A DNA stretch of 45,500 nt from Virgibacillus_R byunsanensis (GCF_042675965.1 NZ_JBHTKJ010000032.1:1-45500); one strand, 5' to 3'; shown: positions 35,101 through 43,142, counted from the stretch's first letter. Notes: generated from the letters alone by a model not told the origin. Program-made: numbers and translations.

Positions 35101-35779
35101 TCATCCAAGATGTATCGTTTCCAGAATGACGAAATGCTTCTAAGACATCCAAGCGTTTAATAGCACGAGTTCTACGTTGACCTTGTGCTGTCTTAAGTTC
35201 TTCTCTTAATGCCTCAACCTCTTTTTCAAGATCGATATCTTGCAAGAGCTTGCGAATTGCTTCTGCGCCCATTTGTGCTTTAAAAGTCTTACCATACTTA
35301 TCGTAATAGGCACGGTACTCCTTTTCAGATAACAGTTGTTTCTTCTCAAGAGGAGTATCACCTGTTTCTGTTACAATATAAGCTGCAAAGTAGATTACTT
35401 CTTCTAACGCACGTGGTGACATATCTAACACAAGACCCATACGACTTGGAATTCCTTTGAAATACCAAATGTGCGATACAGGAGCTGCTAATTCAAGATG
35501 CCCCATTCTTTCACGTCGAACTTTAGCTTTTGTAACTTCAACACCACAACGGTCACAAACGACACCTTTATATCGTACACGTTTATATTTCCCACAATGA
35601 CATTCCCAGTCTTTTTGCGGACCAAAGATCCGTTCACAGAACAAACCATCTTTCTCTGGCTTTAATGTACGGTAGTTGATCGTTTCTGGTTTTTTTACCT
35701 CGCCGTATGACCAAGAGCGGATTTTTTCTGATGATGCTAAACCGATTTTCATATACTCAAAGTTATTTACATCTAGCAA
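32168..35779 (-). CDS. rpoC: RNA polymerase subunit beta'
   Basis: Beta' carries the catalytic magnesium site. The 1203-residue protein has the N-terminal zinc ribbon with Cys60, Cys62, Cys75 and Cys78 (ECHCGKYKRVRYKGVVCDRC), the active-site motif NADFDGDQM (about 447-455), the bridge-helix/trigger-loop region with GLRGLMANPAG-like text (MRGLMANPAGKIIELP) and FHTGGVAGDDITQGLPRIQE, and the second zinc site CNTKHGACQKCYG. I chose TTG at 35779 (start LDVNNFEYM), nine bases after GGGAGG; this matches B. subtilis RpoC. The tail is acidic. Confidence 0.98.
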   Translation of the reverse strand: MLDVNNFEYMKIGLASSEKIRSWSYGEVKKPETINYRTLKPEKDGLFCERIFGPQKDWECHCGKYKRVRYKGVVCDRCGVEVTKAKVRRERMGHLELAAPVSHIWYFKGIPSRMGLVLDMSPRALEEVIYFAAYIVTETGDTPLEKKQLLSEKEYRAYYDKYGKTFKAQMGAEAIRKLLQDIDLEKEVEALREELKTAQGQRRTRAIKRLDVLEAFRHSGNDTSWMILDVLPVIPPEIRPMVQLDGGRFATSDLNDLYRRVINRNNRLKRLLDLGAPSIIVQNEKRMLQEAVDALIDNGRRGRPVTGPGNRPLKSLSHMLKGKQGRFRQNLLGKRVDYSGRSVIVVGPFLKMYQCGLPKEMALELFKPFIMKELVEKGYAHNIKSAKRKIERVHPEVWDVLEEVIKEHPVLLNRAPTLHRLGIQAFEPILVEGRAIRLHPLVCTAYNADFDGDQMAVHVPLSEEAQAEARILMLAAQNILNPKDGKPVVTPSQDMVLGNYYLTMEREGAIGEGSVFKDVEEALLAYQNGYVHLHTRVAVQASSLKNNTFTEEQHNKLLLTTVGKLIFNEILPESFPYINEPTKSNLEIETPIKYFVEKGTDIREEIKSRDIINPFKKGILGDVIAEVFKRFKISETSKMLDRMKDLGFSYSTKAGMTVGVSDIVVLAEKEAILEEAQIKVDNVSKQFRRGLITDEERYDRVIAIWSQSKDVIQDKLMKSLSHRNPIFMMSDSGARGNASNFTQLAGMRGLMANPAGKIIELPIKSSFREGLTVLEYFISTHGARKGLADTALKTADSGYLTRRLVDVAQDVIIREADCGTDRGLKVSALTDGTEVIEPLNDRLIGRTVFETVSHPETKDVIVEKNTVITEDQAKKTVDAGVEEVIIRSVFTCNTKHGACQKCYGKNLATGMDVEVGEAVGIIAAQSIGEPGTQLTMRTFHTGGVAGDDITQGLPRIQELFEARHPKGQAVISEIFGTVHEIKEVKDKQEIVIQGDVEQRSYAVPYNARFKVAVGDEVIAGQELTEGSVDPKDLLRVKGVEGVQHYLLREVQRVYRMQGVEIGDKHVEVMVRQMLRKIRVHDAGDTDVLPGSLLEIHQFKDANYTVINNGEQPAVGKPVLLGITKASLETDSFLSAASFQETTRVLTDAAIKGKRDELLGLKENVIIGKLVPAGTGMQRYRKIKSSSDVADDVIDEPEETETVQ

Positions 35780-35920
35780 GGGGCCTACCTCCCTTTTAGT
35801 GTCCAAATTTACCAATAGCTTTTCAGAATAACCTGATACCGCCTGTTGGCGAAAAAATATTGTACAATACGCTAACCTTTTTAAAAAGTTAGTTTTAAAG
35901 TTGTGCTATATTTATTTGAA

Positions 35921-35962
35921 GGGTATTGACTCTACCCGGCATTACCGGTTGAGAGCCAACCC
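35921..35962 (-). promoter_or_regulatory. Imperfect long hairpin between rpoB and rpoC
   Basis: GGGT..CTCT..CCGG and its imperfect complement CCGG..AGAG..ACCC span 35921-35962, beginning about 14 bases after the rpoB stop on the minus strand. No T run follows. A processing site or stability element is possible. Confidence 0.4.
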
Positions 35963-35975
35963 TACTCCAATTATT

Positions 35976-38900
35976 CTAATGTTCCTCTACTTCTAGATTA
36001 AGCTTGCTTGCTTGTTGCGTTTCTTCTTCTTCAAGGTCACGCAATTCAATTTCTGACTCATCACTTGATAACATTTTCACGTCTAAACCTAAGCTTTGCA
36101 GTTCTTTTATAAGAACTTTAAATGACTCTGGAACGCCTGGATCTGGAAGGTTATCACCTTTAACGATTGCTTCATAAGTCTTCACACGTCCAACAATATC
36201 ATCTGATTTAACAGTTAATATTTCCTGAAGTGTATATGCTGCACCGTATGCTTCAAGTGCCCAAACTTCCATCTCACCAAACCGCTGTCCACCAAATTGC
36301 GCTTTACCACCAAGTGGTTGTTGCGTAACAAGTGAATATGGTCCTGTTGAACGAGCATGTAATTTATCATCAACCATGTGTGCCAGTTTAATCATGTACA
36401 TAACACCTACTGAAATGCGGTTATCAAATGGCTCTCCTGATCTTCCATCATAAAGAACTGTTTTGGCATCCCTTGGCATTCCGGCTTCTTCCAACGTATC
36501 CCATACGTCTTGTTCGGTTGCACCATCAAATACTGGTGATGCTACATGAATACCTAACTGACGCGCTGCCATACCTAAGTGCATTTCAAAAACCTGTCCA
36601 ATGTTCATTCGCGATGGAACACCTAATGGATTCAACATAATATCGATTGGCGTACCATCAGGCAAGAATGGCATATCTTCTTCTGGTAAAATTTTAGAAA
36701 TTACACCTTTGTTACCATGTCGGCCAGCCATCTTATCTCCTTCAGAAATCTTACGCTTCTGAACAATGTAAGCACGAACTAGCTGATTAACTCCTGGTGG
36801 TAGTTCATCACCGTCTTCTCGGTTGAAAATTTTAACATCAAGTACGATGCCCCCAGCTCCGTGTGGTACACGTAGGGATGTATCACGTACTTCACGTGCT
36901 TTTTCACCGAAAATGGCGTGTAGCAAACGTTCTTCAGCAGATAACTCGGTAACCCCTTTTGGTGTTACTTTACCTACTAAAATATCACCGTCACCAACTT
37001 CAGCACCTACACGAATAATGCCGTGTTCATTTAGGTCTTTTAGTGCTTCTTCTCCGACATTTGGTATATCTCGTGTGATTTCTTCTGGTCCAAGCTTTGT
37101 ATCACGTGCTTCTGATTCATATTCTTCAATGTGAATAGATGTGTATACGTCATCTTTAACCAGTCTCTCACTCATGATTACCGCATCTTCATAGTTATAA
37201 CCTTCCCATGTCATAAAGCCAACTACAACATTACGACCTAGCGCAAGTTCGCCACTTTCCATGGAAGGTCCATCAGCCAAAATTTCTCCTTTGGTAACAC
37301 GGTCTCCTTCGCTGACAATCGGGCGTTGGTTATAACAAGTACCTTGGTTAGAGCGAATAAATTTTTGTAAGCGATAGCGATCTACGTCACCTTGAACTTC
37401 TTTTCCGTCTATTTCAGAAATGCGACGAACGTGTACTTCTTTCGCTTCTACTCGTTCCACAACACCTTCGTGCCTGCAAATTACCGCAGCACCTGAGTCT
37501 TTTCCAGAAACATATTCCATTCCTGTACCTACAGTAGGTGCTTCTGGTTGCATCAATGGTACTGCTTGACGTTGCATGTTCGCACCCATTAGTGCACGGT
37601 TAGAGTCATCATTCTCCAAGAAAGGAATACATGCTGTCGCTGCAGAAACAACTTGTTTTGGTGATACGTCCATATAATCAATATTTTCACGAGGTACAAC
37701 TTTGTTCTCACCTCTAAAACGGGCGATAACCTCTGCGTCCTCAAAACTACCATCTTCATTTAAATGCGCATTCGCCTGCGCCACTACATAATTATCTTCC
37801 TCATCGGCTGTAAGATAATCAAATTCTGCTGTAACTTTACCGGTGTCTGGGTCAACCCTACGATATGGTGTTTCGATAAAGCCAAACTTGTTAACTTTCG
37901 CATAGCTTGATAAAGAGTTTATCAGACCAATGTTCGGTCCTTCTGGTGTCTCAATCGGACACATACGACCGTAGTGAGAGTAATGAACGTCTCGAACTTC
38001 AAATCCTGCACGTTCACGGGTTAATCCCCCGGGTCCCAATGCTGATAGACGGCGTTTGTGCGTCAGCTCACCTAATGGGTTTGTTTGGTCCATAAACTGT
38101 GAAAGCTGTGAACTGCCAAAGAACTCTTTAATAGAGGCAATTACAGGACGAATATTAATTAATTGTTGTGGTGTAATACTAGAAGTGTCTTGAATTGACA
38201 TTCTTTCACGCACCACACGCTCCATACGAGATAAACCAATACGGAACTGGTTTTGCAATAATTCCCCAACTGAACGGAGTCTACGGTTGCCTAGATGGTC
38301 AATATCATCCGTTCCTCCTACCTTATGGAGTAAGTTAAAGAAGTAATTAATTGACGATAAAATATCAGCAGGCATAATATTCTTTACACCTGAATCTATT
38401 CCAGCATTACCAATAACGTTAAGCTCCCTTTCACCATTAGGATCGGTTGGGTCTATTATCTTAACGGATTGAAGACGGATCGGATCTTCTAGAACCCCTT
38501 CATTTGGCTCTAAAATTCTCTCTCCAACTTTCTCTTCATCATTTTCTAAATACGGTATAATTTTATTAAGTAATTTACGTTCTAACTTATCGCCTTTTTG
38601 TGCTAATACTTCTCCGGTTTCCGGATCCACAATTGGCTCTGCTAACACTTGATTGAACAAACGGTTTTTTATGTGTAGCTTTTTATTCATCTTATAGCGG
38701 CCAACATGAGCAAGGTCATAGCGTTTTGGATCAAAGAACCGTGAAACTAATAGACTTTTTGCATTATCAACTGTTGGTGGCTCACCAGGACGCAAGCGTT
38801 CATAGATTTCTAGTAACGCTTTATCCGTTGTTTCAGTATTATCTTTTTCCAATGTATTACGTAAATAATCGTTTTCACCTATGAGATCAATGATTTCTTG

Positions 38901-39512
38901 ATCTGTTCCAAAACCAAGTGCACGTAACAGCACTGTAATAGGCAATTTACGTGTACGATCAATACGGACATAAGCAACGTCTTTTGCATCTGTTTCAAAT
39001 TCCAACCAAGCTCCTCGATTCGGAATTACAGTTGCAGTTACGCCTCTTTTACCGTTTTTATCAATTTTTTCATTAAAATAAACACTAGGTGAACGGACAA
39101 GCTGTGAAACGATTACTCGTTCAGCCCCATTTATTACAAATGTACCTGTGTCAGTCATTAATGGGAAATCTCCCATAAATACCTCTTGCTCTTTTACTTC
39201 ACCGGTTTCATTGTTAATCAAACGAACCTTCACTCGAAGCGGAGCATTGTAAGTGACATCTCTATCTTTTGATTCATCTACAGGATACTTAGGTTCTCCT
39301 AAACTATAATCGACAAATTCTAATGATAGGTTGCCTGTAAAGTCCTCAATTGGTGAAATGTCTTTAAACATTTCTTTCAAACCTTCTTCTAAAAACCATT
39401 CATACGAAGCGGTTTGAATTTCGATTAGATTTGGTAACTCTAATACTTCGCTGATACGCGCATAGCTTCTACGCTGGCGGTGCCGTCCATACTGAACTAG
39501 TTGACCTGTCAA
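35976..39512 (-). CDS. rpoB: RNA polymerase subunit beta
   Basis: Beta forms the other half of the RNA polymerase active-site cleft. The 1178-residue protein starts TGQLVQYGRHRQRRSYARI. It has the rifampicin region FFGSSQLSQFMDQTNPLGEL and THKRRLSALGPGGL with wild-type residues, CPIETPEGPNIGLINSL, and MAGRHGNKGVISKILPEEDM near the C-terminal third. It ends with an acidic tail. I chose TTG at 39512, because AGAGGTGA lies just ahead and this matches B. subtilis RpoB; a GTG at 39521 overlaps that ribosome binding site. A long leader lies upstream. Confidence 0.98.
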   Translation of the reverse strand: MTGQLVQYGRHRQRRSYARISEVLELPNLIEIQTASYEWFLEEGLKEMFKDISPIEDFTGNLSLEFVDYSLGEPKYPVDESKDRDVTYNAPLRVKVRLINNETGEVKEQEVFMGDFPLMTDTGTFVINGAERVIVSQLVRSPSVYFNEKIDKNGKRGVTATVIPNRGAWLEFETDAKDVAYVRIDRTRKLPITVLLRALGFGTDQEIIDLIGENDYLRNTLEKDNTETTDKALLEIYERLRPGEPPTVDNAKSLLVSRFFDPKRYDLAHVGRYKMNKKLHIKNRLFNQVLAEPIVDPETGEVLAQKGDKLERKLLNKIIPYLENDEEKVGERILEPNEGVLEDPIRLQSVKIIDPTDPNGERELNVIGNAGIDSGVKNIMPADILSSINYFFNLLHKVGGTDDIDHLGNRRLRSVGELLQNQFRIGLSRMERVVRERMSIQDTSSITPQQLINIRPVIASIKEFFGSSQLSQFMDQTNPLGELTHKRRLSALGPGGLTRERAGFEVRDVHYSHYGRMCPIETPEGPNIGLINSLSSYAKVNKFGFIETPYRRVDPDTGKVTAEFDYLTADEEDNYVVAQANAHLNEDGSFEDAEVIARFRGENKVVPRENIDYMDVSPKQVVSAATACIPFLENDDSNRALMGANMQRQAVPLMQPEAPTVGTGMEYVSGKDSGAAVICRHEGVVERVEAKEVHVRRISEIDGKEVQGDVDRYRLQKFIRSNQGTCYNQRPIVSEGDRVTKGEILADGPSMESGELALGRNVVVGFMTWEGYNYEDAVIMSERLVKDDVYTSIHIEEYESEARDTKLGPEEITRDIPNVGEEALKDLNEHGIIRVGAEVGDGDILVGKVTPKGVTELSAEERLLHAIFGEKAREVRDTSLRVPHGAGGIVLDVKIFNREDGDELPPGVNQLVRAYIVQKRKISEGDKMAGRHGNKGVISKILPEEDMPFLPDGTPIDIMLNPLGVPSRMNIGQVFEMHLGMAARQLGIHVASPVFDGATEQDVWDTLEEAGMPRDAKTVLYDGRSGEPFDNRISVGVMYMIKLAHMVDDKLHARSTGPYSLVTQQPLGGKAQFGGQRFGEMEVWALEAYGAAYTLQEILTVKSDDIVGRVKTYEAIVKGDNLPDPGVPESFKVLIKELQSLGLDVKMLSSDESEIELRDLEEEETQQASKLNLEVEEH

Positions 39513-39540
39513 CTGCTTCACCTCTCAAATCATGCATTTT

Positions 39541-39700
39541 TCATAATCTAGAAAAATGGCTATTATATTTTAGAAAACATTGCTGAGATTTTAATCAGCA
39601 TTTTTTCTTACATACTTAGTTAGAAAATGTTCAGTCATAAAACGCACTGAACAAACTTGTATTACTGATGTAATTACAAGTGTTACAAAAAATATCTTTG
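39541..39700 (-). promoter_or_regulatory. Inverted-repeat-rich proximal rpoB leader
   Basis: No gene is visible here. Three small inverted repeats follow one another on the minus strand: CTTGTA..TACAAG near 39680-39656, TGTTCAGT..ACTGAACA near 39654-39629, and TGCTGA..TCAGCA near 39600-39581. A TATAAT word lies at about 39565-39560 without a good -35 partner. Function unknown. Confidence 0.4.
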
Positions 39701-39739
39701 AATTAAAGAGACACGTTTCTTTCATCGGCAAAAAACAGA

Positions 39740-39868
39740 CTAGCTAAAACCGGTGTGATGATATAAAATGAAATAGAAAAAAGGTTTTTCATTAAAAACC
39801 TTATCGTGTATTTTCTCGATTTTAACAGTGTTTCCGATCATCGATGAATTATACGTTACATATTTCAT
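39740..39868 (-). CDS. Possible 42-codon leader ORF upstream of rpoB
   Basis: Not a recognised gene. An ATG at 39868 preceded by AGAGGAAGTTTT opens a 42-codon frame starting MKYVTYNSSMIGN and ending FYFILYHHTGFS, closed by TAG. It lies 45 bases after a good promoter, and the terminator-like hairpin 39781-39802 falls inside its 3' half. That arrangement would suit a leader peptide or attenuator, but the frame is short and has no known relatives, so it may be chance. Confidence 0.25.
   Translation of the reverse strand: MKYVTYNSSMIGNTVKIEKIHDKVFNEKPFFYFILYHHTGFS
39781..39802 (-). terminator. Terminator-like hairpin in the rpoB leader
   Basis: AAGGTTTTT (39781-39789) and AAAAACCTT (39794-39802) form a perfect 9-bp stem with a 4-base loop. 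On the minus strand it is followed by TTTTCTATTTCATTTT, but on the plus strand by no T run. It can end the methyltransferase transcript or act as an attenuator for transcripts from the promoter at 39913-39941. Confidence 0.6.
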
Positions 39869-39912
39869 AAAACTTCCTCTTGACAAGGGAAGTCCCATGT
39901 TAGCATTTTACA

Positions 39913-39941
39913 ATATTATCACAAGTATAAAACAAGGTCAA
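39913..39941 (-). promoter_or_regulatory. Sigma-A promoter upstream of rpoB
   Basis: TTGACC (39941-39936), a 17-base spacer and TAATAT (39918-39913) with an extended TGA on the minus strand. It overlaps the last codons of the methyltransferase gene and would give rpoBC a leader of nearly 400 bases. Confidence 0.65.
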
Positions 39942-40540
39942 ACATTTGTAGCCCTCAAAATAAAGTAGCCTTTGTCCCGATTGACTACTTCTGCATTCCC
40001 AAATACTTCAACTAATTTTTCTTTTGCAGATGGGGCGCCTTGCTTCTTCTGGATTACTACCCACAGTTCTCCTTGAGGTAGTAATGCCTTTTTACTTTCT
40101 TCAAACATTGAATGGACAATTTTTTTGCCAGCTCTAATGGGTGGATTCGTGATAATTGCCGCAAATAATTGATTCGATAAATTCGAGAATCTATCACTTT
40201 GAATAAATTCTGCATTATCAACTTTGTTATGCGCTGCGTTTTTTTCAGCAAATGCTATTGCACGTTCATTGATATCCGCAAATATTATTTTCCTATCTTT
40301 AAAACTATCTGCTAACGCAATTCCAATCGGACCATAACCACAACCCAGATCTAAAAAATCGCCAGTAATAGTTGGTTCTCTAAATTGTTCAATTAATAAT
40401 CGGGAACCAAAATCTACCTCGTCTTTAGAAAACACACCATAATCACTGGTAAATGTATATAATTTATCTCTCAATTGATAACTCCATGTCTTGGGTGAAC
40501 TTTTAGATTGGGGTTTTTGTGAAAAGTAATGCTCAGACAT
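39938..40540 (-). CDS. RsmC-like class I SAM-dependent methyltransferase (YbxB)
   Basis: A 200-residue single-domain methyltransferase of the RsmC/RlmG family. The SAM site is DFLDLGCGYGPIGIALAD (about 61-78). The catalytic motif IITNPPIRAGK, of the NPPxR type used for base-amine methylation of guanine, lies near 130-140. RsmC of E. coli is longer and methylates G1207 of 16S rRNA; this short form is the Firmicute YbxB type, whose exact target is not settled. It stands between rplL and rpoB as in B. subtilis. Confidence 0.88.
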   Translation of the reverse strand: MSEHYFSQKPQSKSSPKTWSYQLRDKLYTFTSDYGVFSKDEVDFGSRLLIEQFREPTITGDFLDLGCGYGPIGIALADSFKDRKIIFADINERAIAFAEKNAAHNKVDNAEFIQSDRFSNLSNQLFAAIITNPPIRAGKKIVHSMFEESKKALLPQGELWVVIQKKQGAPSAKEKLVEVFGNAEVVNRDKGYFILRATNV

Positions 40541-40589
40541 TTGGGCACCTACTTTATAAAGTATTAAATAGAGAAGTTATGTGATATAT

Positions 40590-40612
40590 AGAAAGCCCGC
40601 CGGTCGGGCGAG
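40590..40612 (-). terminator. Terminator-like hairpin after rplL
   Basis: GCCCG (40595-40599) and CGGGC (40605-40609) form a GC stem followed on the minus strand by TTTCTATATAT. It lies about 20 bases beyond the rplL stop and may set the high rplL to low rpoB expression ratio. Confidence 0.6.
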
Positions 40613-40631
40613 CTCCTTTTTTATAATAAAA

Positions 40632-40994
40632 TTACTTAACTGTTACAGATGCGCCTACTTCTTCAAGTTTACCTTTTAGTTCTTCAGCGTCTTCTTTAGA
40701 AATTCCTTCTTTAATTGCTTTTGGAGCGTTATCTACCATGTCTTTTGCGTCTTTAAGACCAAGACCAGTGATTTCGCGTACCGCTTTAACAACTTTAATT
40801 TTAGAATCTCCAGGACCTTCAAGTACAACATCAAATTCTGTTTGCTCTTCAACAACTTCTCCAGCTCCTGCACCCGCTGCCGCTACTGGTGCCGCAGCTG
40901 TTACACCAAATTCTTCTTCGATCGCTTTAACTAGATCGTTTAAATCTAAAACTGACATTTCTTTAATTGCATCAATAATTTGTTCTTTAGTCAT
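40632..40994 (-). CDS. rplL: 50S ribosomal protein L7/L12 (bL12)
   Basis: L12 forms the flexible stalk, several copies on L10, that recruits translational GTPases. The 120-residue protein has an N-terminal dimerisation domain (MTKEQIIDAIKEMSVLDLND, about 1-35), an Ala/Gly/Val hinge (AAAPVAAAGAGAGE) and a C-terminal domain with GLGLKDAKDMVDNAPKAIKE. Normal length; AGGAGG ahead of ATG. Confidence 0.98.
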   Translation of the reverse strand: MTKEQIIDAIKEMSVLDLNDLVKAIEEEFGVTAAAPVAAAGAGAGEVVEEQTEFDVVLEGPGDSKIKVVKAVREITGLGLKDAKDMVDNAPKAIKEGISKEDAEELKGKLEEVGASVTVK

Positions 40995-41062
40995 GATTTA
41001 TTTCCTCCTAATTTCGTTTTAATTTTTATATTATCGAAAACGTAAAATTGATTAATTGTATT

Positions 41063-41569
41063 TTACGCACCTTGTTCTTCTTTTTGTTCTGCAATAGCTT
41101 TTGTTGCATATGCAAAGTTACGCACAGGCGCTTGTAGTACGCTAAGCAACATAGAAACCATACCTTCGTAATTCGGAAGACTCGCAAGTTCTTTGATTTG
41201 TTCTATACTTGCAATTTCTCCTTCGATTACGCCACCTTTAATGGTTAACTCTTCATGGTCTTTAGCAAAATTGTTCAAAATTTTAGCTGGTGCGATTACA
41301 TCATCATTACTGAATGCAATTGCAGTTGGACCAATAAGAGTTTCGGATAACTCTCCTAATTCTACAGAGTCAGCCGCACGACGTGCCATTGAATTTTTAT
41401 ATACTTTAAATTCAACACCTGCTTCACGAAGTTGTTTACGTAATTCAGTAACTTCCGCTACATCAAGACCACGATAATCAACTAATAAAGTAGATTGGCT
41501 ATCTTTTAATTTACTTGCAATTTCTTGGACAAGTTGTTGTTTTTGCTCAATAATATTGCTGTTTGACAT
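41063..41569 (-). CDS. rplJ: 50S ribosomal protein L10 (uL10)
   Basis: L10 anchors the L12 stalk to 23S rRNA and represses its own operon by binding the leader. The 168-residue product has SQSTLLVDYRGLDVAEVTEL-like text (STLLVDYRGLDVAEVTELRK), EFKVYKNSMARRA and a C-terminal helix that binds L12 dimers. GGGAGGTGGAACA precedes the ATG. Promoter and L10-type leader lie directly upstream. Confidence 0.98.
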   Translation of the reverse strand: MSNSNIIEQKQQLVQEIASKLKDSQSTLLVDYRGLDVAEVTELRKQLREAGVEFKVYKNSMARRAADSVELGELSETLIGPTAIAFSNDDVIAPAKILNNFAKDHEELTIKGGVIEGEIASIEQIKELASLPNYEGMVSMLLSVLQAPVRNFAYATKAIAEQKEEQGA

Positions 41570-41613
41570 TGTTCCACCTCCCGTTAACGTTCATCATTAT
41601 ACCGGACATTAAT

Positions 41614-41641
41614 AAAGCCTCCATGTAGACATGGAGGCTTT
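41614..41641 (-). terminator. Attenuator hairpin of the L10 leader
   Basis: Perfect 13-bp arms 41614-41626 and 41629-41641 with a 2-base loop. On the minus strand TTTATTAATG follows, about 45 bases before the rplJ start. It fits the terminator part of the L10 leader. Confidence 0.7.
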
Positions 41642-41757
41642 TATAACAAATAGCAATCAATCATTAGAATGATCTTTTGTTTATAAACACCTCGGCAGGA
41701 AATTAAGCGAATTAACGCACCTACTGTCTACGGTACAACGTATTTAATTTCATAACG
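41642..41757 (-). promoter_or_regulatory. L10-type ribosomal protein leader
   Basis: Between the rplJ promoter and the attenuator the minus strand reads ACCGTAGACAGTAGGTGC, then TTAATTTCCTGCCGAGGTGT. These words are characteristic of the L10(L12)-binding leader of Bacillales rplJL. The complex is expected to repress in excess L10; this follows from the known family. Confidence 0.8.
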
Positions 41758-41763
41758 CAATTC

Positions 41764-41792
41764 AGTATAACGAATCCTTTTTAATAAGTCAA
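41764..41792 (-). promoter_or_regulatory. Sigma-A promoter of rplJ-rplL
   Basis: TTGACT (41792-41787), a 17-base spacer and TATACT (41769-41764) on the minus strand, just after the rplA stop. Confidence 0.8.
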
Positions 41793-41799
41793 GGATGAA

Positions 41800-42498
41800 T
41801 TAGCCACGAACATAACTTGAAACATCTACTTTAATTCCAGGCCCCATTGTTGACGTTACAGATGCATTACGCATGTACGTACCTTTAGAAGCTTGTGGTT
41901 TTACTTTTACTAAAGCATTTGTAATTGCTTCAAAGTTTTCGATTAGTTTTTCATTATCGAAAGAGATCTTTCCAATTGGAACATGGATGTTCGCTGATTT
42001 ATCAACACGATATTCAACTTTACCAGCTTTGATATCGTTAACAGCTTTCTCTACTTCGAACGTTACTGTTCCTGTTTTCGGGTTAGGCATTAGTCCTTTT
42101 GGTCCTAGTACTCGACCTAGTTTACCAACTTCACCCATCATATCTGGAGTTGCAACGATTACGTCAAATTCAAACCAACCTTGGTTGATTTTATTGATTA
42201 AATCTTGATCTCCAACATAATCAGCTCCAGCAGCTTCCGCTTCTTTCACTTTTTCACCTTTAGCAAACACTAGTACACGTAAAGTTTTACCAGTACCATG
42301 AGGTAAAACAAATGCTCCGCGAATTTGTTGATCTGCTTTCTTAGGATCTACCCCTAAACGAAACGCAGCTTCTACAGTTTCATCAAAATTTGCTTTTGAC
42401 GCTTCTTTCACTAAAGAAATTGCCTCTTTAACCTCATATGCTTTTGAACGGTCAACAAGCTTTGCAGCTTCTTGAACCCTTTTACTTTTTTTAACCAT
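41800..42498 (-). CDS. rplA: 50S ribosomal protein L1 (uL1)
   Basis: L1 forms the mobile stalk at the E site and is the autorepressor of rplK-rplA. The 232-residue protein has KLVDRSKAYEVKEAISLVKE, ATPDMMGEVGKLGRVLGPKG and LMPNPKTGTV, the last two being the RNA-binding signature, and ends TSTMGPGIKVDVSSYVRG. It is complete. The 218-base gap to rplK is wide and full of inverted repeats. Confidence 0.98.
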   Translation of the reverse strand: MVKKSKRVQEAAKLVDRSKAYEVKEAISLVKEASKANFDETVEAAFRLGVDPKKADQQIRGAFVLPHGTGKTLRVLVFAKGEKVKEAEAAGADYVGDQDLINKINQGWFEFDVIVATPDMMGEVGKLGRVLGPKGLMPNPKTGTVTFEVEKAVNDIKAGKVEYRVDKSANIHVPIGKISFDNEKLIENFEAITNALVKVKPQASKGTYMRNASVTSTMGPGIKVDVSSYVRG

Positions 42499-42541
42499 TT
42501 TATTTCCTCCTCTATTGTGGTTATAGCGGTAATACCTCCCA

Positions 42542-42690
42542 CTTATAAAAGCACAAGACTTTTATAAAGCTTACGATGACTTAGATTAAGGTTTTCCTTA
42601 ATTCCTCGTCTTACACATTAACCAACGATGCTTAATGTGCATAAAGTGCGAAAAGGTTGCGAGAAATGGAATCCCACTGTCGCAACCCGC
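42542..42690 (-). promoter_or_regulatory. Structured rplK-rplA intergenic leader
   Basis: Three stem-loops follow the rplK stop on the minus strand: GGTTGCGA/TCGCAACC (42687-42680 with 42662-42655) followed by TTTTCGC, which is terminator-like; CACATTA/TAATGTG (42614-42620 with 42633-42639); and a 9-bp A/T stem (42543-42551 with 42559-42567). No gene or clear promoter. Attenuation or processing between rplK and rplA is possible. Confidence 0.45.
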
Positions 42691-42716
42691 ACCGTATTTA
42701 AAAACCTTAACAGGTA

Positions 42717-43142
42717 TTAGTCTTCGATCGTAATACCCATACTGCGCGCAGTTCCTTCAACCATGCGCATCGCTGCTTCTACATCAGCGGCATTAAGATC
42801 AGGCATTTTAGTTTCCGCAATCTCTTTTACTTTATCGCGTTTAACAGTTGCGACTTTATTACGGTTTGGTTCACCTGAAGCAGTTTCAATACCAGCTGCT
42901 TTTTTCAATAAGACAGCAGCAGGCGGAGTTTTTGTAATGAATGTAAATGAACGGTCTTCAAAAACCGTGATTTCTACCGGAATAATCATACCAGCTTGGT
43001 CTTGCGTACGTGCATTAAATTCTTTACAAAATCCCATAATATTAACACCTGCTTGACCCAATGCTGGTCCTACTGGTGGTGCAGGATTAGCCTTACCTGC
43101 TGGAATTTGTAACTTCACTAATTTGATAACTTTTTTAGCCAC
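42717..43142 (-). CDS. rplK: 50S ribosomal protein L11 (uL11)
   Basis: L11 lies at the GTPase-associated centre, is needed for RelA activation and is part of the thiostrepton site. The 141-residue protein starts AKKVIKLVKLQIPAGKANP after the initiator. It has PPVGPALGQAGVNIMGFCKE, the proline-rich thiostrepton face, and the C-terminal rRNA-binding domain ending RSMGITIED. The start is GTG at 43142 after AAGGAGG. Longer readings to 43208 merely translate the L1-type operator. Confidence 0.97.
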   Translation of the reverse strand: MAKKVIKLVKLQIPAGKANPAPPVGPALGQAGVNIMGFCKEFNARTQDQAGMIIPVEITVFEDRSFTFITKTPPAAVLLKKAAGIETASGEPNRNKVATVKRDKVKEIAETKMPDLNAADVEAAMRMVEGTARSMGITIED

